Positions 37,819 through 46,698 are shown, numbered from the stretch's first letter. The stretch is 64,000 nucleotides of DNA from SKVR01 sp037441525 (GCA_037441525.1 JBBISA010000012.1:6572-70571); one strand, 5' to 3'. The notes: a model not told the origin generated them from the letters alone. Numbers and translations: made by a program.

Positions 37819-37842
37819 TCTACCGACTAATCCGGGATTATA
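37819..37842. repeat. partial copy of an intergenic repeat
   Basis: CTACCGACTAATCCGGGATTA here matches CTACTGACTAATCCAGGATTA in the longer copy at 38803-38858 with two differences. The copy includes the stop codon of the glycosyltransferase gene. Confidence 0.55.
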
Positions 37843-38605
37843 TGTTGGATGATGATTTTACGAGTTCTCTTAATTTCATATACTTCAATAAGGTATAAAA
37901 TCCTGAAAGAATGCTTATTACAAATCCATAATAGCCATCCATGAAACCTCGTTCGAAAAAATACTTTTTAATAAATGTGAATCCCGGGCTTAAATAAAGC
38001 TTTATAAAACCGGCCTTTTTCCCTTTTCTAAAAGCATCTTCAGCCATTATTGTGGTGAAGGAATTCATCTGGGCAATATGGTCACGTATTGTGTAATAAG
38101 AATAATGAAGTATATCTCCTTGTAAATGAGCACTTGAAGCTCCGGCAATAAGCCTGAGTTCGTCATGTGGATTGCTCCCCCCCCATCGTACTTTTTTTCT
38201 ATCTGCTAGTCTAAGTTTCGGGTCAGGATACCAACCTGTATGCCTTATCCATTTACCGCAATAATTGGTTAACCGGTTCATGGTATAACCATCATAAGCC
38301 CAATTTTCTTTTGCCGATTTTACAGCTATTAAAAGTTGGTCGTCAAGGGCCTCATCGGCATCCAAGCAAAGAACATGATCATAGCGGGCATGGTCGAGTG
38401 CAAAATTTTTCTGTTCTATATGTCCTTTAAAAGGGTTGGTGATAAAATTCACTCCATATTTCTCACAAATTTCTTCAGTTTTATCGGTGCTAAAGGAGTC
38501 AATTACTGTAATATCATCGGCAATATCCCTTACCGATTCAAGGCATCGTCCAATATTTCGCTCTTCATTGAGTGTAATAATTGTTACAGATAATTTGATT
38601 TTCAT
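37838..38605 (-). CDS. family 2 glycosyltransferase (LPS core WaaE/KdtX type)
   Basis: A 255-residue GT2 enzyme. It shows the nucleotide-sugar fold opening SVTIITLNEERNIGRCLESV, DSFSTDKTEEICEKYG, and the metal site LDADEALD. Downstream, GWYPDPKLRLADRKK and a final amphipathic helix near residues 205-245 are typical of WaaE-like enzymes that add a glucose to the LPS core. The sugar and acceptor are inferred from resemblance only. It is convergent with ppdK and has no neighbouring LPS gene. Confidence 0.85.
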   Translation of the reverse strand: MKIKLSVTIITLNEERNIGRCLESVRDIADDITVIDSFSTDKTEEICEKYGVNFITNPFKGHIEQKNFALDHARYDHVLCLDADEALDDQLLIAVKSAKENWAYDGYTMNRLTNYCGKWIRHTGWYPDPKLRLADRKKVRWGGSNPHDELRLIAGASSAHLQGDILHYSYYTIRDHIAQMNSFTTIMAEDAFRKGKKAGFIKLYLSPGFTFIKKYFFERGFMDGYYGFVISILSGFYTLLKYMKLRELVKSSSNI

Positions 38606-38802
38606 TCTGATAAACTAAAAAAATAAAACAATAAACCCGTTATTAACCCAGATTTGTCTTTAGCCGATTCTTCTAATGACCGGTATTAGCAAAACATCAG
38701 TATAAGTTATTGATAATAATATTATTAGAACGGCAAATCGCATAAAAAGAACTATAAATTGTAATCAGAAATGCTTACGATTTATGTATTTCTAAGGCGG
38801 GG

Positions 38803-38858
38803 TAAATCCCGGCTAAGTCATTAGTTCACTGCATTCCTACTGACTAATCCAGGATTAA
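38803..38858. repeat. intergenic repeat, copy A
   Basis: A block of about 55 bp whose core CGGCTAAGTCATTAGTTCA, then GCATTCC and GACTAAT, recurs inverted at 47638-47690. The 286-bp gap between the glycosyltransferase and lipoprotein genes (38606-38891) contains no gene. The gap is also flanked by an imperfect 13-bp inverted pair at 38632-38644 and 38863-38875. Confidence 0.7.
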
Positions 38859-38891
38859 AATAAACAACGGGTTTAGGTATTTCAGGAAAAT

Positions 38892-39239
38892 TTATTCAAC
38901 ATCAAAGAAATTGAAAAGATCGTCGAGATTAACATCTTTGCAATCAGTCTTTTTTAAAGCTTCTCTGATGAGATTTTCAAATTCCTCATTTTCTTCAGTA
39001 AACCCATATTTGGTTTCCATTTCTTGTGCTGCCTGGGTAAACTCATTCATTTTCTGAGTGAATTTGGTAAGCCCTTCAAAATCGCCTTCGCTCAAATTCA
39101 TTCCCATTTGCCTCATTTCGCAGGCGATTTGTGCAAGTTTTAGGGCATCTTTCTCCTTTTCGCTGCCCGATGAGCCGCAGCCTGCCATTAATCCCACTGT
39201 AAAAATTGTTACCAACGCAATTCTCAAAGTTTTTTTCAT
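38892..39239 (-). CDS. small lipoprotein of unknown function
   Basis: A 115-residue protein with a lipobox LMAGC (cysteine at about residue 21). The mature part is short, acidic and helical: CGSSGSEKEKDALKLAQIAC, then EMRQMGMNLSEGDFEGLTKF. Two further cysteines (CEM and DCKD) could pair. The helical Met/Glu-rich body resembles other small Bacteroidetes lipoproteins, with no known role. It has a good upstream promoter and ends 286 bp before the glycosyltransferase start. Confidence 0.72.
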   Translation of the reverse strand: MKKTLRIALVTIFTVGLMAGCGSSGSEKEKDALKLAQIACEMRQMGMNLSEGDFEGLTKFTQKMNEFTQAAQEMETKYGFTEENEEFENLIREALKKTDCKDVNLDDLFNFFDVE

Positions 39240-39324
39240 TATCCGGATGTATTAGTTTGTGAATAGTTTTTATTGAATTGACAAATAATGAGCAAATGCC
39301 TTACTGACCTGTCCATTCAAGAGG

Positions 39325-39357
39325 CAAAAGTAGTTAATAATTAAGCAAATTGGCAAT
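39325..39357 (-). promoter_or_regulatory. promoter of the small lipoprotein gene
   Basis: TACTTTTG at 39325-39332 (minus strand) matches TAnnTTTG, with ATTG at 39354-39357 as a possible -33 half after a 21-bp spacer. The -7 box lies 86 bp before the ATG. The 306-bp gap 39240-39545 holds no gene; the rest is AT-rich. Confidence 0.45.
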
Positions 39358-39469
39358 CAGTATCATTAATTAAGATGGAATAATGCATATAATAAAACAA
39401 CATACTGACTCCATAACAAACAAAAAATAATCAGTACTTTTCTACCGTTTCTAAAAGTGCTAATAGTTT

Positions 39470-39477
39470 TAATTTTG
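39470..39477 (+). promoter_or_regulatory. candidate -7 box of the 273-residue lipoprotein gene
   Basis: TAATTTTG fits TAnnTTTG and lies 69 bp before the ATG at 39546. A TTTC at 39448-39451 is the best -33 candidate, with an 18-bp spacer. Confidence 0.35.
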
Positions 39478-39545
39478 ACAATTGGTTCACCCAAAATTTA
39501 CCAATTCAAATTGTTCGTAACTAAAAAATTAAAACATTTACAGCC

Positions 39546-40367
39546 ATGCAATCATTCATGTTCAAAGAAAAATTCCACCCAGTTATAACTACTGTTATTG
39601 TTCTGGCAATGATATTTGTCGGATGCCAGAAAGACGATGAAAATACCCCGCCTGTGGTGCCACCCGAGTCTTCTTTTGTGATGGATTTCTCAGATTTTCT
39701 GACAGCCAAATCAGTTGAAACAGTCGGCGCAAATACTTATGTAAACCGTGCCCTTGCCATCACCCATGTAGCAGTATGGAATACCGTAATTTATGTAAAT
39801 CTTGCTGTTCCGGTGGCTACCTTTCGGGAGTCTTTTAACCATACTCCGCAATTGCAGGAAAACGGATCGTGGAAATGGACCTTTAATGTAACAGTAGGAA
39901 TCCATACCTACACTGCCAGCTTATTTGGCAAGGTAAACGGAAGTAATGTTAACTGGGAAATGTATGTAAGCAAAACCGGACCTGGTGCATTTGCCAATTT
40001 TCTTTGGTTTACCGGTATGTCAAACATAAATCAGAAAAGTGGCACCTGGAGGCTCTATAATGCACCTGGCAATTCTACACCCATAGTTGATATTGAGTGG
40101 TACAAAAACAGCAACAATGATTTTGGTATTAAATACACCAATGTTATACCTGGCGGCAACGATAATGGCAGCTATATATCACATGGAAAAACAACTGCGG
40201 CAACTTTTAATGCCTTTTATGAGATTTATATCAAGTCGCAAAATAACAAGGTAAATATTAACTGGAACACCCAAACCAAGGCTGGTCAAATTAAAGATCC
40301 GAAAACTTTCGGTACAGGCAGTTTCTATTGTTGGGATGCTATGGGGAAAGATATAAGTTGCAATTGA
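39546..40367 (+). CDS. exported lipoprotein of unknown function
   Basis: A 273-residue protein with a lipobox ending IFVGC (cysteine near residue 27) and a Pro/Glu-rich spacer (KDDENTPPVVPPESSF). The mature domain is beta-rich with many Trp, Asn and Thr residues: GSWKWTFNVTVGIHTYTASLFGKV, INQKSGTWRLYNA, NNDFGIKYTNVIPGGNDNGSYI. This suggests a surface beta-sandwich, perhaps carbohydrate binding, but no family is recognised. It ends with a cysteine pair (CWDAMGKDISC). A strong terminator follows. Confidence 0.75.
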   Translation: MQSFMFKEKFHPVITTVIVLAMIFVGCQKDDENTPPVVPPESSFVMDFSDFLTAKSVETVGANTYVNRALAITHVAVWNTVIYVNLAVPVATFRESFNHTPQLQENGSWKWTFNVTVGIHTYTASLFGKVNGSNVNWEMYVSKTGPGAFANFLWFTGMSNINQKSGTWRLYNAPGNSTPIVDIEWYKNSNNDFGIKYTNVIPGGNDNGSYISHGKTTAATFNAFYEIYIKSQNNKVNINWNTQTKAGQIKDPKTFGTGSFYCWDAMGKDISCN

Positions 40368-40405
40368 ATCTTACCAGAAACAGATTAATATAAAGGTGAC
40401 AACTC

Positions 40406-40445
40406 ATCGAGGCCGTCTCTTCAAACCTGAAGGGACGGCCTCGAT
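40406..40445 (+). terminator. strong hairpin terminator
   Basis: Perfect 12-bp arms ATCGAGGCCGTC (40406-40417) and GACGGCCTCGAT (40434-40445), followed by ATTTT. It lies 38 bp past the lipoprotein stop and would also stop leftward transcription of the convergent broken genes. Confidence 0.8.
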
Positions 40446-40501
40446 ATTTTAACAGAACTAAATTGCCGATCAAGCCAGGTTTAAATAATTTGTTTACCAA
40501 A

Positions 40502-40618
40502 CTATTTAGCGATGTGAATATAGTAGGATGATTCTTTCTTAATGGCCGAACCTAATATTGCACCGCTTAAAGCACCAGCTGCAGTAAATAGCAGTACCGA
40601 AACAAAAGCATTACTTCA
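40502..40618 (-). pseudogene. separated C-terminal part of the 40616-40966 gene
   Basis: In exactly the frame of the gene ending at TGA 40616-40618, the next 37 codons are open and end in TAG at 40502-40504. They encode a hydrophobic glycine-zipper helix (AFVSVLLFTAAGALSGAILG, then SAIKKESSYYIHIAK). That continues naturally from the GGALIGGATM helix before the stop. I read this as one 154-codon gene split by a nonsense codon. Confidence 0.6.
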
Positions 40619-40966
40619 TAATTCAAGTTCTATATCCGCCTGAACTTCAATTATTGAAACCAGAGACAATAATAACATAGTGGCGCCACCAATCAATGCA
40701 CCTCCTTTAGCTTTATTTCCTTCAACCACCCTTATATAGTTGATTTCCTGAAGGTTTTTCTTCTGAATAACCACATTGAAGCTATAACGAACACTATCAT
40801 TAAGGATTTGAAGATTTCTGACCTGTAGCCTTTGAAAGCTTTTTAGTCCTATAGTAGCCTTGTCATAATGTTTTAAAGGAGGAAGGTTATAATTGCTTTG
40901 CGCAAATGCAGAGTGAAAAAGGGTTATTAATAAAACCCCTAAAACAAGGTTTAAAAATTGCTTCAT
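40616..40966 (-). CDS. exported protein, interrupted by an in-frame TGA
   Basis: 116 residues as it stands: signal peptide (MKQFLNLVLGVLLITLFHSA) then SNYNLPPLKHYDKATIGLKS, a beta-like middle and a membrane helix GGALIGGATMLLLSLVSIIE. The TGA at 40616-40618 stops it; the same frame continues for 37 codons to TAG at 40502 and encodes the expected second helix. Its ATG overlaps the end of the upstream gene (4 bp, ATGA type). No family recognised. The product may be truncated and non-functional. Confidence 0.55.
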   Translation of the reverse strand: MKQFLNLVLGVLLITLFHSAFAQSNYNLPPLKHYDKATIGLKSFQRLQVRNLQILNDSVRYSFNVVIQKKNLQEINYIRVVEGNKAKGGALIGGATMLLLSLVSIIEVQADIELEL

Positions 40967-41367
40967 TGACGAATGTGTTTTTTGAGTTCCTTAGAAATTA
41001 GTATTGTCATATCTCCAAATTGTTCAAGCTGTTGCTGATAGTCTTCAACTTTCTTGCCCAAAACAACTGTTGGTTTTGTCCAGCCTACAGCATCTAATAA
41101 CAACCGACCATTTCTATTATAAATAAATAAATATGATTCAAGCCTTATATTTCCATTTAAGCCAAACATACTTACACCTATAACTGATAGCCGTGTAAAA
41201 CACTCTGCAACATTTTGAACATTTAAATCTTTAGCTAATTGCGAAACACGTTGACTTACAAGGTTATCTTGCTTGAAAATAAAAACGGGATTCTTCCCAT
41301 TTTTCAGATCTGTAAAATTTAAATCACCTTCAGAGAAAAAAACTATGGGAAAGTTTTTATTGTCCAC
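40963..41367 (-). CDS. C-terminal part of a lipoprotein gene split by TAA
   Basis: 134 residues from a GTG at 41367, without any signal peptide: NFPIVFFSEGDLNFTDL, then LAKDLNVQNVAECFTRLSVI and RLESYLFIYNRNGRLLLDAVGW. It is in the same frame as the lipoprotein fragment at 41380-41724; only the TAA at 41380-41382 and four codons separate them. I consider both parts one original gene of about 253 residues. Independent reinitiation at the GTG would give a cytoplasmic orphan. Confidence 0.5.
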   Translation of the reverse strand: MDNKNFPIVFFSEGDLNFTDLKNGKNPVFIFKQDNLVSQRVSQLAKDLNVQNVAECFTRLSVIGVSMFGLNGNIRLESYLFIYNRNGRLLLDAVGWTKPTVVLGKKVEDYQQQLEQFGDMTILISKELKKHIRQ

Positions 41368-41379
41368 TCCTACACCCTG

Positions 41380-41724
41380 TTACACACGATATTTCTCCGC
41401 ACTCTCACCTTTAAATGTTTCAACTGTAATTAGGCTCAGATTATTATTTTCTTTAAGGGTATTAACAAGAATTGATTGGTAACGGTCAATCACTTTCTGT
41501 TGCACATTCAAAATCTGATCAGAAATTGAATTGGTTTTCTCATTAAAAGCAGCTGCATCGATTAATGGGATTATCGGTTGGGAAACTGTTCCAATCATCA
41601 TCGAAACAAGATTTAATGTATCAAGTGGAAGCAATCCATTGTAACTCTTATTAACAACCACTTTGCTCGAAACGCAGGAAGCAAGCAAAAATAAAACTGC
41701 AATTGGTGTGATTAGTTTTCTCAC
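41380..41724 (-). CDS. N-terminal part of a lipoprotein gene split by TAA
   Basis: 114 residues with a lipobox LLASC (cysteine near residue 17) and a mature part with NKSYNGLLPLDTLNLVSMMI, then KVIDRYQSILVNTLKENNN. It ends at TAA 41380-41382, after which the same frame continues QGVGVDNKNF into the 134-codon segment. It is the first of the leftward pair of interrupted genes. The family is not recognised. Confidence 0.55.
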   Translation of the reverse strand: MRKLITPIAVLFLLASCVSSKVVVNKSYNGLLPLDTLNLVSMMIGTVSQPIIPLIDAAAFNEKTNSISDQILNVQQKVIDRYQSILVNTLKENNNLSLITVETFKGESAEKYRV

Positions 41725-41958
41725 TGGCTGAAGAATTTGCTTGTTTTTGTGAAATTATGGGTTCAATTACTATTCATTTAAATATGACGCCTAAATTACA
41801 ATAAACCAATGGGATTCATAAATATTTTTTTAAATAATTTAATTTGTTTAGCATATTAATTATTTGATGTTTTTCATTTCATTTTTGTAAATGGCATATT
41901 AAATTCGCCTTACAAAATCATTTGTAGCACATTATAGCCCTAAAAGTTACGATTTAGG

Positions 41959-42031
41959 TTGTCTGCATCAATAAAAAAAAGAGTTGCAAAGCAGACAATT
42001 AAAAAGGGATTAGCTGCGCTAATCCCTTTTT
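41959..42031 (-). terminator. terminator of the first hydrogenase operon, with a second hairpin
   Basis: Perfect 14-bp arms AAAAAGGGATTAGC (42001-42014) and GCTAATCCCTTTTT (42018-42031) with a 3-base loop, 28 bp past the hydC stop; on the minus strand it ends in a T-run. Just beyond is a second hairpin, TTGTCTGC (41959-41966) with GCAGACAA (41991-41998). The rest of the 334-bp gap 41725-42058 is very AT-rich and shows no gene. Confidence 0.85.
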
Positions 42032-42058
42032 AATTGAAGATAATCGGTTTAAAGGATC

Positions 42059-42550
42059 TTAATCCTCGTTTTCGTATTCTTTGAGAATATCCTTAACACC
42101 ATCGGTAGTAACCCGACCATAGGTTTTGTCGCCAACCATTACCACAGGAGCAAGTCCGCAGGCACCAACGCAGCGCAGGCAGGTAATGGAGAATTTACCA
42201 TCAGGGGTTGTTTCGCCCACAGGTACTTTAAGAATCCGCTTAAACTCGTCGAGTACCTTTTCGGCCCCACGCACATAACATGCTGTACCTGTGCAGATTG
42301 AAATGGGATAGCGCCCCCTGGGCAACATAGTAAAGAAGGAGTAGAAGGTAACCACACCATAAACCTTTGCCACGGGTATGTTAAGCTCCTGGGCTACTAC
42401 TTCCTGTACTTCGGCAGGAAGGTATCCGAATATTTCCTGTGCTTTATGCAATACGTTGATGAGCTCGCCTGCTTCATTATTAAATGATTTGGCCACATCT
42501 TTCAGCTTCTGCACATCGCTTTCTTTCAATTTTAACTTTACTGAAGTCAT
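42059..42550 (-). CDS. hydC: NADH-linked [FeFe]-hydrogenase subunit HydC (NuoE-like)
   Basis: 163 residues of the 24-kDa NuoE/HydC thioredoxin-like [2Fe-2S] family. The cluster cysteines are visible as CTGTACYVRGA and CLRCVGACGLAP, with the family strand AKVYGVVTFYSFF. It lies 90 bp downstream of hydA at the end of the ferredoxin-hydB-hydA-hydC operon, an unusual last place; in the second set the homologue comes first. It should carry electrons between HydB and NADH/ferredoxin. Confidence 0.93.
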   Translation of the reverse strand: MTSVKLKLKESDVQKLKDVAKSFNNEAGELINVLHKAQEIFGYLPAEVQEVVAQELNIPVAKVYGVVTFYSFFTMLPRGRYPISICTGTACYVRGAEKVLDEFKRILKVPVGETTPDGKFSITCLRCVGACGLAPVVMVGDKTYGRVTTDGVKDILKEYENED

Positions 42551-42640
42551 TATAATGAAATTTTTATCGTTACAAATAATTTGTCTGGAGGGCTTACAGA
42601 ATTCGGGAAGGTATCCCCTTCAGGAATTCAGGGCCGGTTA

Positions 42641-44416
42641 TTAATGGTCGAGCAGGATTTGCCTGTCTTTCTTTGCAAAATAATGAGTGTGCAGCAGATG
42701 GTGTGCTTTTTCGCTACCTGGTTTACCGAGGTATTCGTTGTACAACTTAATGATTGAGGGGTTTTCGTGAGACTTACGGATTGTTTTCGCTTCATCTTCG
42801 CTGTAAATGGCTTTTGCACGTGCTTTAAGAATTGAAGAATCGCCATGATGCAAGGGCTGGCCCCCACCACCAATACAACCACCAGGGCAGGCCATAATTT
42901 CGATGGCATGGAAATCGGCTGCACCGGCTTTTACACTGTCGAGCAGTTTACGGGCGTTACCCAAACCGTGAGCAATACCAATCTTAATATCCACACCATT
43001 AAAATCAACCGTTGCAGAGCGAATTCCTTCGAAACCGCGGAGGGCTTCAAAATCGACTTTCTCAAGGGTTTTGCCGGTGTGCAGCTCATAGGCAGTGCGT
43101 GCGGCAGCTTCAATAACACCACCGGTAGTACCAAAAATAACGCCAGCACCTGTTGACTCGCCCAGGGGCTTGTCGTAATCTTCATCGGGTAGCGAATTGA
43201 AATGGATGTTGGCCTGTTTTATAAGGTGGGCCAGTTCGCGGGTTGAAATGGAGAAATCTACATCGGGGTTGCCATCGGTTTTAAACTCTTCGCGGCTGCA
43301 CTCGTATTTCTTGGCAACGCATGGCATAATAGAAACCACTACCATGTCTTTACGGTCAATTTTCTGTTTTTCGGCAAAATAGGTTTTGGCAATTGCACCA
43401 AACATTTGCTGTGGCGAGCGAGCGGTTGACGGAATATCGAGCATATCAGGATAGTAAAACTCGAAGAAGTTAACCCAGCCGGGGCAGCATGAGGTAAGAA
43501 TGGGGAGTTTTACGTCTTTGTCGCCACTCAGATGGCGTGTAATACGGTCGAGTAATTCGGTGCCCTCTTCCATGATGGTAAGGTCGGCGGCGAAATCGGT
43601 ATCAAAAACAAAATCGAAACCCAGTTGCCGCAAAGCAGCTACCATTTTGCCGGTAACCAGCGTGCCGGGGGCCATACCGAATTCTTCACCCAAAGCAGCA
43701 CGCACGGCAGGAGCAGTTTGTACTACAACGGTTTTGGTGGGGTTGGCAAGGGCGGCAATCACATTTTTGGTATGGTCAACTTCGGTAAGAGCACCGGTGG
43801 GGCAAACTGCCACACACTGTCCGCAATAGGTACACTCGCTGTGGTCGAGATCGCGCTCAAAAGCAGGAGCAACAACAGCTTCAAAACCACGGTTGATACC
43901 TGATAGTACGCCTACGGTCTGAAAATCGTTGCACATGGTTTCGCAGCGACGGCACATGATGCACTTATCCATTTCGCGGATAATTGCGGGTGAAAAGTCG
44001 GGTTTATAGGTTGATTTTTCGCCCTGAAATGGAATGTCTCTTACTCCCATCTTGATGGCCAGGGATTGAAGATCGCAGTTACCCGATTTGGCGCAGATAA
44101 GACAATCGAAGGGGTGGTCGGAAATGATGAGTTCGAGCACAGTGCGGCGGGCATTCATAACCTTTACGTTGTTGGTTTTAACAACCATACCTTCTGCACA
44201 TTCGGTGGCGCATGAGGGGGCCAGGTTACGTCGGCCTTCCACATCAACCACACATACGCGACAACCGCCGGGTTTATGTTCAATGTTGAGATCTTTAAGG
44301 TTCATGTAGCAAAGGGTTGGAATTTCGATACCCAGTTTTTTTGCTGCATGGAAGATGGTGGTTCCCTTTTCAACCTCAACAGTTCTATTATCTATAGTTA
44401 ATTTGATAAGTTCCAT
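42641..44416 (-). CDS. hydA: [FeFe] hydrogenase catalytic subunit HydA (set 1)
   Basis: 591 residues. N-terminal [2Fe-2S] domain (C36...GGCRVC...C69), a His-Cys3 [4Fe-4S] site (HPFDCLICAKSGNC, 101-114), two [4Fe-4S] motifs (CIMCRRCETMC; CTYCGQCVAVCP), then the H-cluster domain: L1 TSCCPGW (308-314), L2 MPCVAKKYE (364-372), L3 with C510 and C514 in MACPGGCIGGGGQP. All ligands are present, so it should be active. With HydB and HydC it resembles the trimeric, electron-confurcating NADH/ferredoxin hydrogenases. It follows hydB by 25 bp. Confidence 0.96.
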   Translation of the reverse strand: MELIKLTIDNRTVEVEKGTTIFHAAKKLGIEIPTLCYMNLKDLNIEHKPGGCRVCVVDVEGRRNLAPSCATECAEGMVVKTNNVKVMNARRTVLELIISDHPFDCLICAKSGNCDLQSLAIKMGVRDIPFQGEKSTYKPDFSPAIIREMDKCIMCRRCETMCNDFQTVGVLSGINRGFEAVVAPAFERDLDHSECTYCGQCVAVCPTGALTEVDHTKNVIAALANPTKTVVVQTAPAVRAALGEEFGMAPGTLVTGKMVAALRQLGFDFVFDTDFAADLTIMEEGTELLDRITRHLSGDKDVKLPILTSCCPGWVNFFEFYYPDMLDIPSTARSPQQMFGAIAKTYFAEKQKIDRKDMVVVSIMPCVAKKYECSREEFKTDGNPDVDFSISTRELAHLIKQANIHFNSLPDEDYDKPLGESTGAGVIFGTTGGVIEAAARTAYELHTGKTLEKVDFEALRGFEGIRSATVDFNGVDIKIGIAHGLGNARKLLDSVKAGAADFHAIEIMACPGGCIGGGGQPLHHGDSSILKARAKAIYSEDEAKTIRKSHENPSIIKLYNEYLGKPGSEKAHHLLHTHYFAKKDRQILLDH

Positions 44417-44441
44417 TATATTGTGTACTGTTAAAAGTGAA

Positions 44442-46235
44442 TTAAATTACTGCAATTGCATTAAACTTACATTTTTCGAGGCAGGCACCGCATTTTATAC
44501 ACAGGCTCTGTTCGATAATATGCACTTGTTTTCTTTCGCCAGAGATACAGTTAACCGGGCAGTTGCGTGCACATGCGGTGCAACCAACACAGTTCTCGGC
44601 AATTACCTCATAACGGATCAGGTCTTTGCAAACTCCTGCCGGGCAGCGATGATCCCTTACGTGTGCAAGGTACTCGTCGTAGAAGTTGTCGAGGGTAGAC
44701 AGAACGGGGTTGGGCGATGTCTGGCCAAGTCCACACAGCGAGGTATCCTTAATTACCTGGCTAAGGTTGCGAAGTTTCGCCAGATCGGCTTCAGTGGAGT
44801 GCCCTTTGCAAATATGTTCGAGTTGTTCGTAAAGACGCTTGTTACCGATGCGGCATGGTGAGCATTTTCCGCAGGATTCTTCCACGGTGAAATCGAGATA
44901 GAACTTGGCAACTGCCACCATGCAATCGTCTTCATCCATAACAATCATACCACCAGATCCCATCATTGAGCCAGATGCAAGTAGGTTATCGTAATCGATG
45001 GGTATGTCGAGATGTTTTTCGGTAAGACAGCCACCAGAGGGACCACCCGTTTGAACAGCCTTGAATTTCTTACCACCTTTTATGCCACCACCAATCTCGT
45101 ATATTACCTCGCGAAGGGTGATACCCATAGGTACTTCGATCAAACCAACGTTGTTGATCTTTCCGGCAAGGGCAAAAACTTTGGTACCTTTTGATTTTTC
45201 GGTTCCTATAGCGGCAAACCATGGTGCACCTTTATTAATTATAACCGGGATGTTGGCATAGGTTTCAACGTTGTTTACGTTGGTGGGCTTACCAAGGTAC
45301 CCACTTTGAGCCGGGAAGGGTGGTTTAAAGGTAGGCTCACCGCGATGTCCTTCCATGGAGTGGATCAACGCAGTTTCTTCACCGCAAACAAAAGCACCTG
45401 CACCATAACGTATCTCCACATCAAAATCGAACCCTGAGCCTAAGATATCTTTTCCGAGCAGTCCATATTCGCGTGCCTGGTTGATGGCAATTTTTAAACG
45501 CTGTATTGCCAGGGGATACTCAGCCCTGATATAAATAAGACCTTTGGTTGCGCCAATGCAGAAACCGTTGATAACCATGGCTTCGAGCACAGAATGGGGA
45601 TCTCCTTCCAGGATTGAGCGATCCATAAATGCACCGGGGTCACCTTCGTCGGCGTTACACACTACATATTTCTGATCGGCATGGTTCTGACTGGCAATTT
45701 TCCATTTCAAACCGGTTGGGAAGCCACCGCCACCGCGGCCACGCAGGCCCGAGTCGATAACGGTCTGAATAGCTTGCTCGGGTTTCATTTCGAGCAATAC
45801 TTTGCCCATGGCCTCGTATCCATCGGCCGCAAGGTATTCATTGATGTTTTCAGGGTCAATTAGTCCGCAATTGCGCAATGCAATCCTGATCTGTTTTTTA
45901 TAGAAGCCCATGTGCTTACTGTCGGGAATCTGCTCCTTGCGGGTAGGGTCAACATACAGCAGCTTGTTTACCTTGCGTCCTTTAATCACATGCTCGGCAA
46001 CAATCAGAGCGGCATCTTTAGGTTGTACGCTTACATAAAATGTATTATCGGGTATCATTTTTACAATGGGCCCTTTTTCGCAAAAGCCAAAACAACCCGT
46101 TGTAACCACCTGAACTTCATTTTCAAGGTTATTTTGCTGAACTTCCTTTTTCAGGTTTTCATAAAGCACGTCGCTGGAAGATGCGCGGCAACCGGTGCCA
46201 CCGCAAACCAACATATGCATTTTGTATTTAGCCAT
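44442..46235 (-). CDS. hydB: hydrogenase NADH-binding subunit HydB (NuoF-like, full length)
   Basis: 597 residues: an N-terminal thioredoxin-like [2Fe-2S] domain (CGGTGCRASSSD, TTGCFGFCEKGP), the NuoF core with NADH/FMN region GRGGGGFPTGLKWK and NADEGDPGAFMDR, the [4Fe-4S] site ESCGKCSPCRIG, and a C-terminal pair of ferredoxin clusters (CVGCTACARNCP, CIKCGACLEKC). This is the complete architecture of HydB from bifurcating hydrogenases. It lies 20 bp downstream of the ferredoxin-like gene. Confidence 0.95.
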   Translation of the reverse strand: MAKYKMHMLVCGGTGCRASSSDVLYENLKKEVQQNNLENEVQVVTTGCFGFCEKGPIVKMIPDNTFYVSVQPKDAALIVAEHVIKGRKVNKLLYVDPTRKEQIPDSKHMGFYKKQIRIALRNCGLIDPENINEYLAADGYEAMGKVLLEMKPEQAIQTVIDSGLRGRGGGGFPTGLKWKIASQNHADQKYVVCNADEGDPGAFMDRSILEGDPHSVLEAMVINGFCIGATKGLIYIRAEYPLAIQRLKIAINQAREYGLLGKDILGSGFDFDVEIRYGAGAFVCGEETALIHSMEGHRGEPTFKPPFPAQSGYLGKPTNVNNVETYANIPVIINKGAPWFAAIGTEKSKGTKVFALAGKINNVGLIEVPMGITLREVIYEIGGGIKGGKKFKAVQTGGPSGGCLTEKHLDIPIDYDNLLASGSMMGSGGMIVMDEDDCMVAVAKFYLDFTVEESCGKCSPCRIGNKRLYEQLEHICKGHSTEADLAKLRNLSQVIKDTSLCGLGQTSPNPVLSTLDNFYDEYLAHVRDHRCPAGVCKDLIRYEVIAENCVGCTACARNCPVNCISGERKQVHIIEQSLCIKCGACLEKCKFNAIAVI

Positions 46236-46255
46236 TCGTTAATTCCTCCTTAAAA

Positions 46256-46654
46256 TTATTTTTTATCAATTGTTTCGTAATTCACCGGGATAATACCCTC
46301 GAGCAATTCACCATTCTTAATGTATTTCTCGATGATGTCATCAGCCTTTTTAATATCCACATATCCAAAAACAATGGGTTCGCGGTTGGGCAAAGTAACT
46401 TCAATAGTTGGCTCGGCATAGCAATAGCCCATGCAACCGGTTTGACTAACAATGGAGTCAACCCCTCTTTTTTCCATTTCTTCGATCATGTATTCCATAA
46501 CCGTTTTGGCGCCTGAGGCAATCCCGCAGGTTGCCATAGCAACTTTCACCAATACTCGCCCTTCAGGATTGTCGCTTTTTTCACGCAATGCAATCTGGGT
46601 CTGAAGATCGCTCTTCATTTTTTTCAAATCGGCTAATGATTTAATTTTTGTCAT
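46256..46654 (-). CDS. (2Fe-2S) ferredoxin-domain protein, HndB-like
   Basis: 132 residues of the thioredoxin-like ferredoxin family. Cysteines appear as VAMATCGIASGAK and QTGCMGYCYAEPTIEV; the fourth ligand of a standard [2Fe-2S] site is not evident, a pattern I remember for HndB proteins. It is the first gene of the ferredoxin-hydB-hydA-hydC operon and would be an accessory electron carrier. Its promoter carries a large dyad (46711-46741). Confidence 0.88.
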   Translation of the reverse strand: MTKIKSLADLKKMKSDLQTQIALREKSDNPEGRVLVKVAMATCGIASGAKTVMEYMIEEMEKRGVDSIVSQTGCMGYCYAEPTIEVTLPNREPIVFGYVDIKKADDIIEKYIKNGELLEGIIPVNYETIDKK

Positions 46655-46698
46655 TTTTTGATTCCCATTTAATAATTAAACAAAAGAATATTCTCTAT

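Noticed and set aside
38632..38875. A 244-bp miniature transposable element with 13-bp inverted ends (TAAACCCGTTATT / AACAACGGGTTTA)
   Set aside because: The ends are imperfect, no target-site duplication is visible and the interior is not repeated as a whole elsewhere in the window; only the 55-bp core is.
40616..40618. In-frame TGA as a selenocysteine codon
   Set aside because: No cysteine-like redox context, no recognisable SECIS hairpin directly downstream, and the neighbouring gene is broken by TAA, which cannot encode selenocysteine. Nonsense mutation is simpler.
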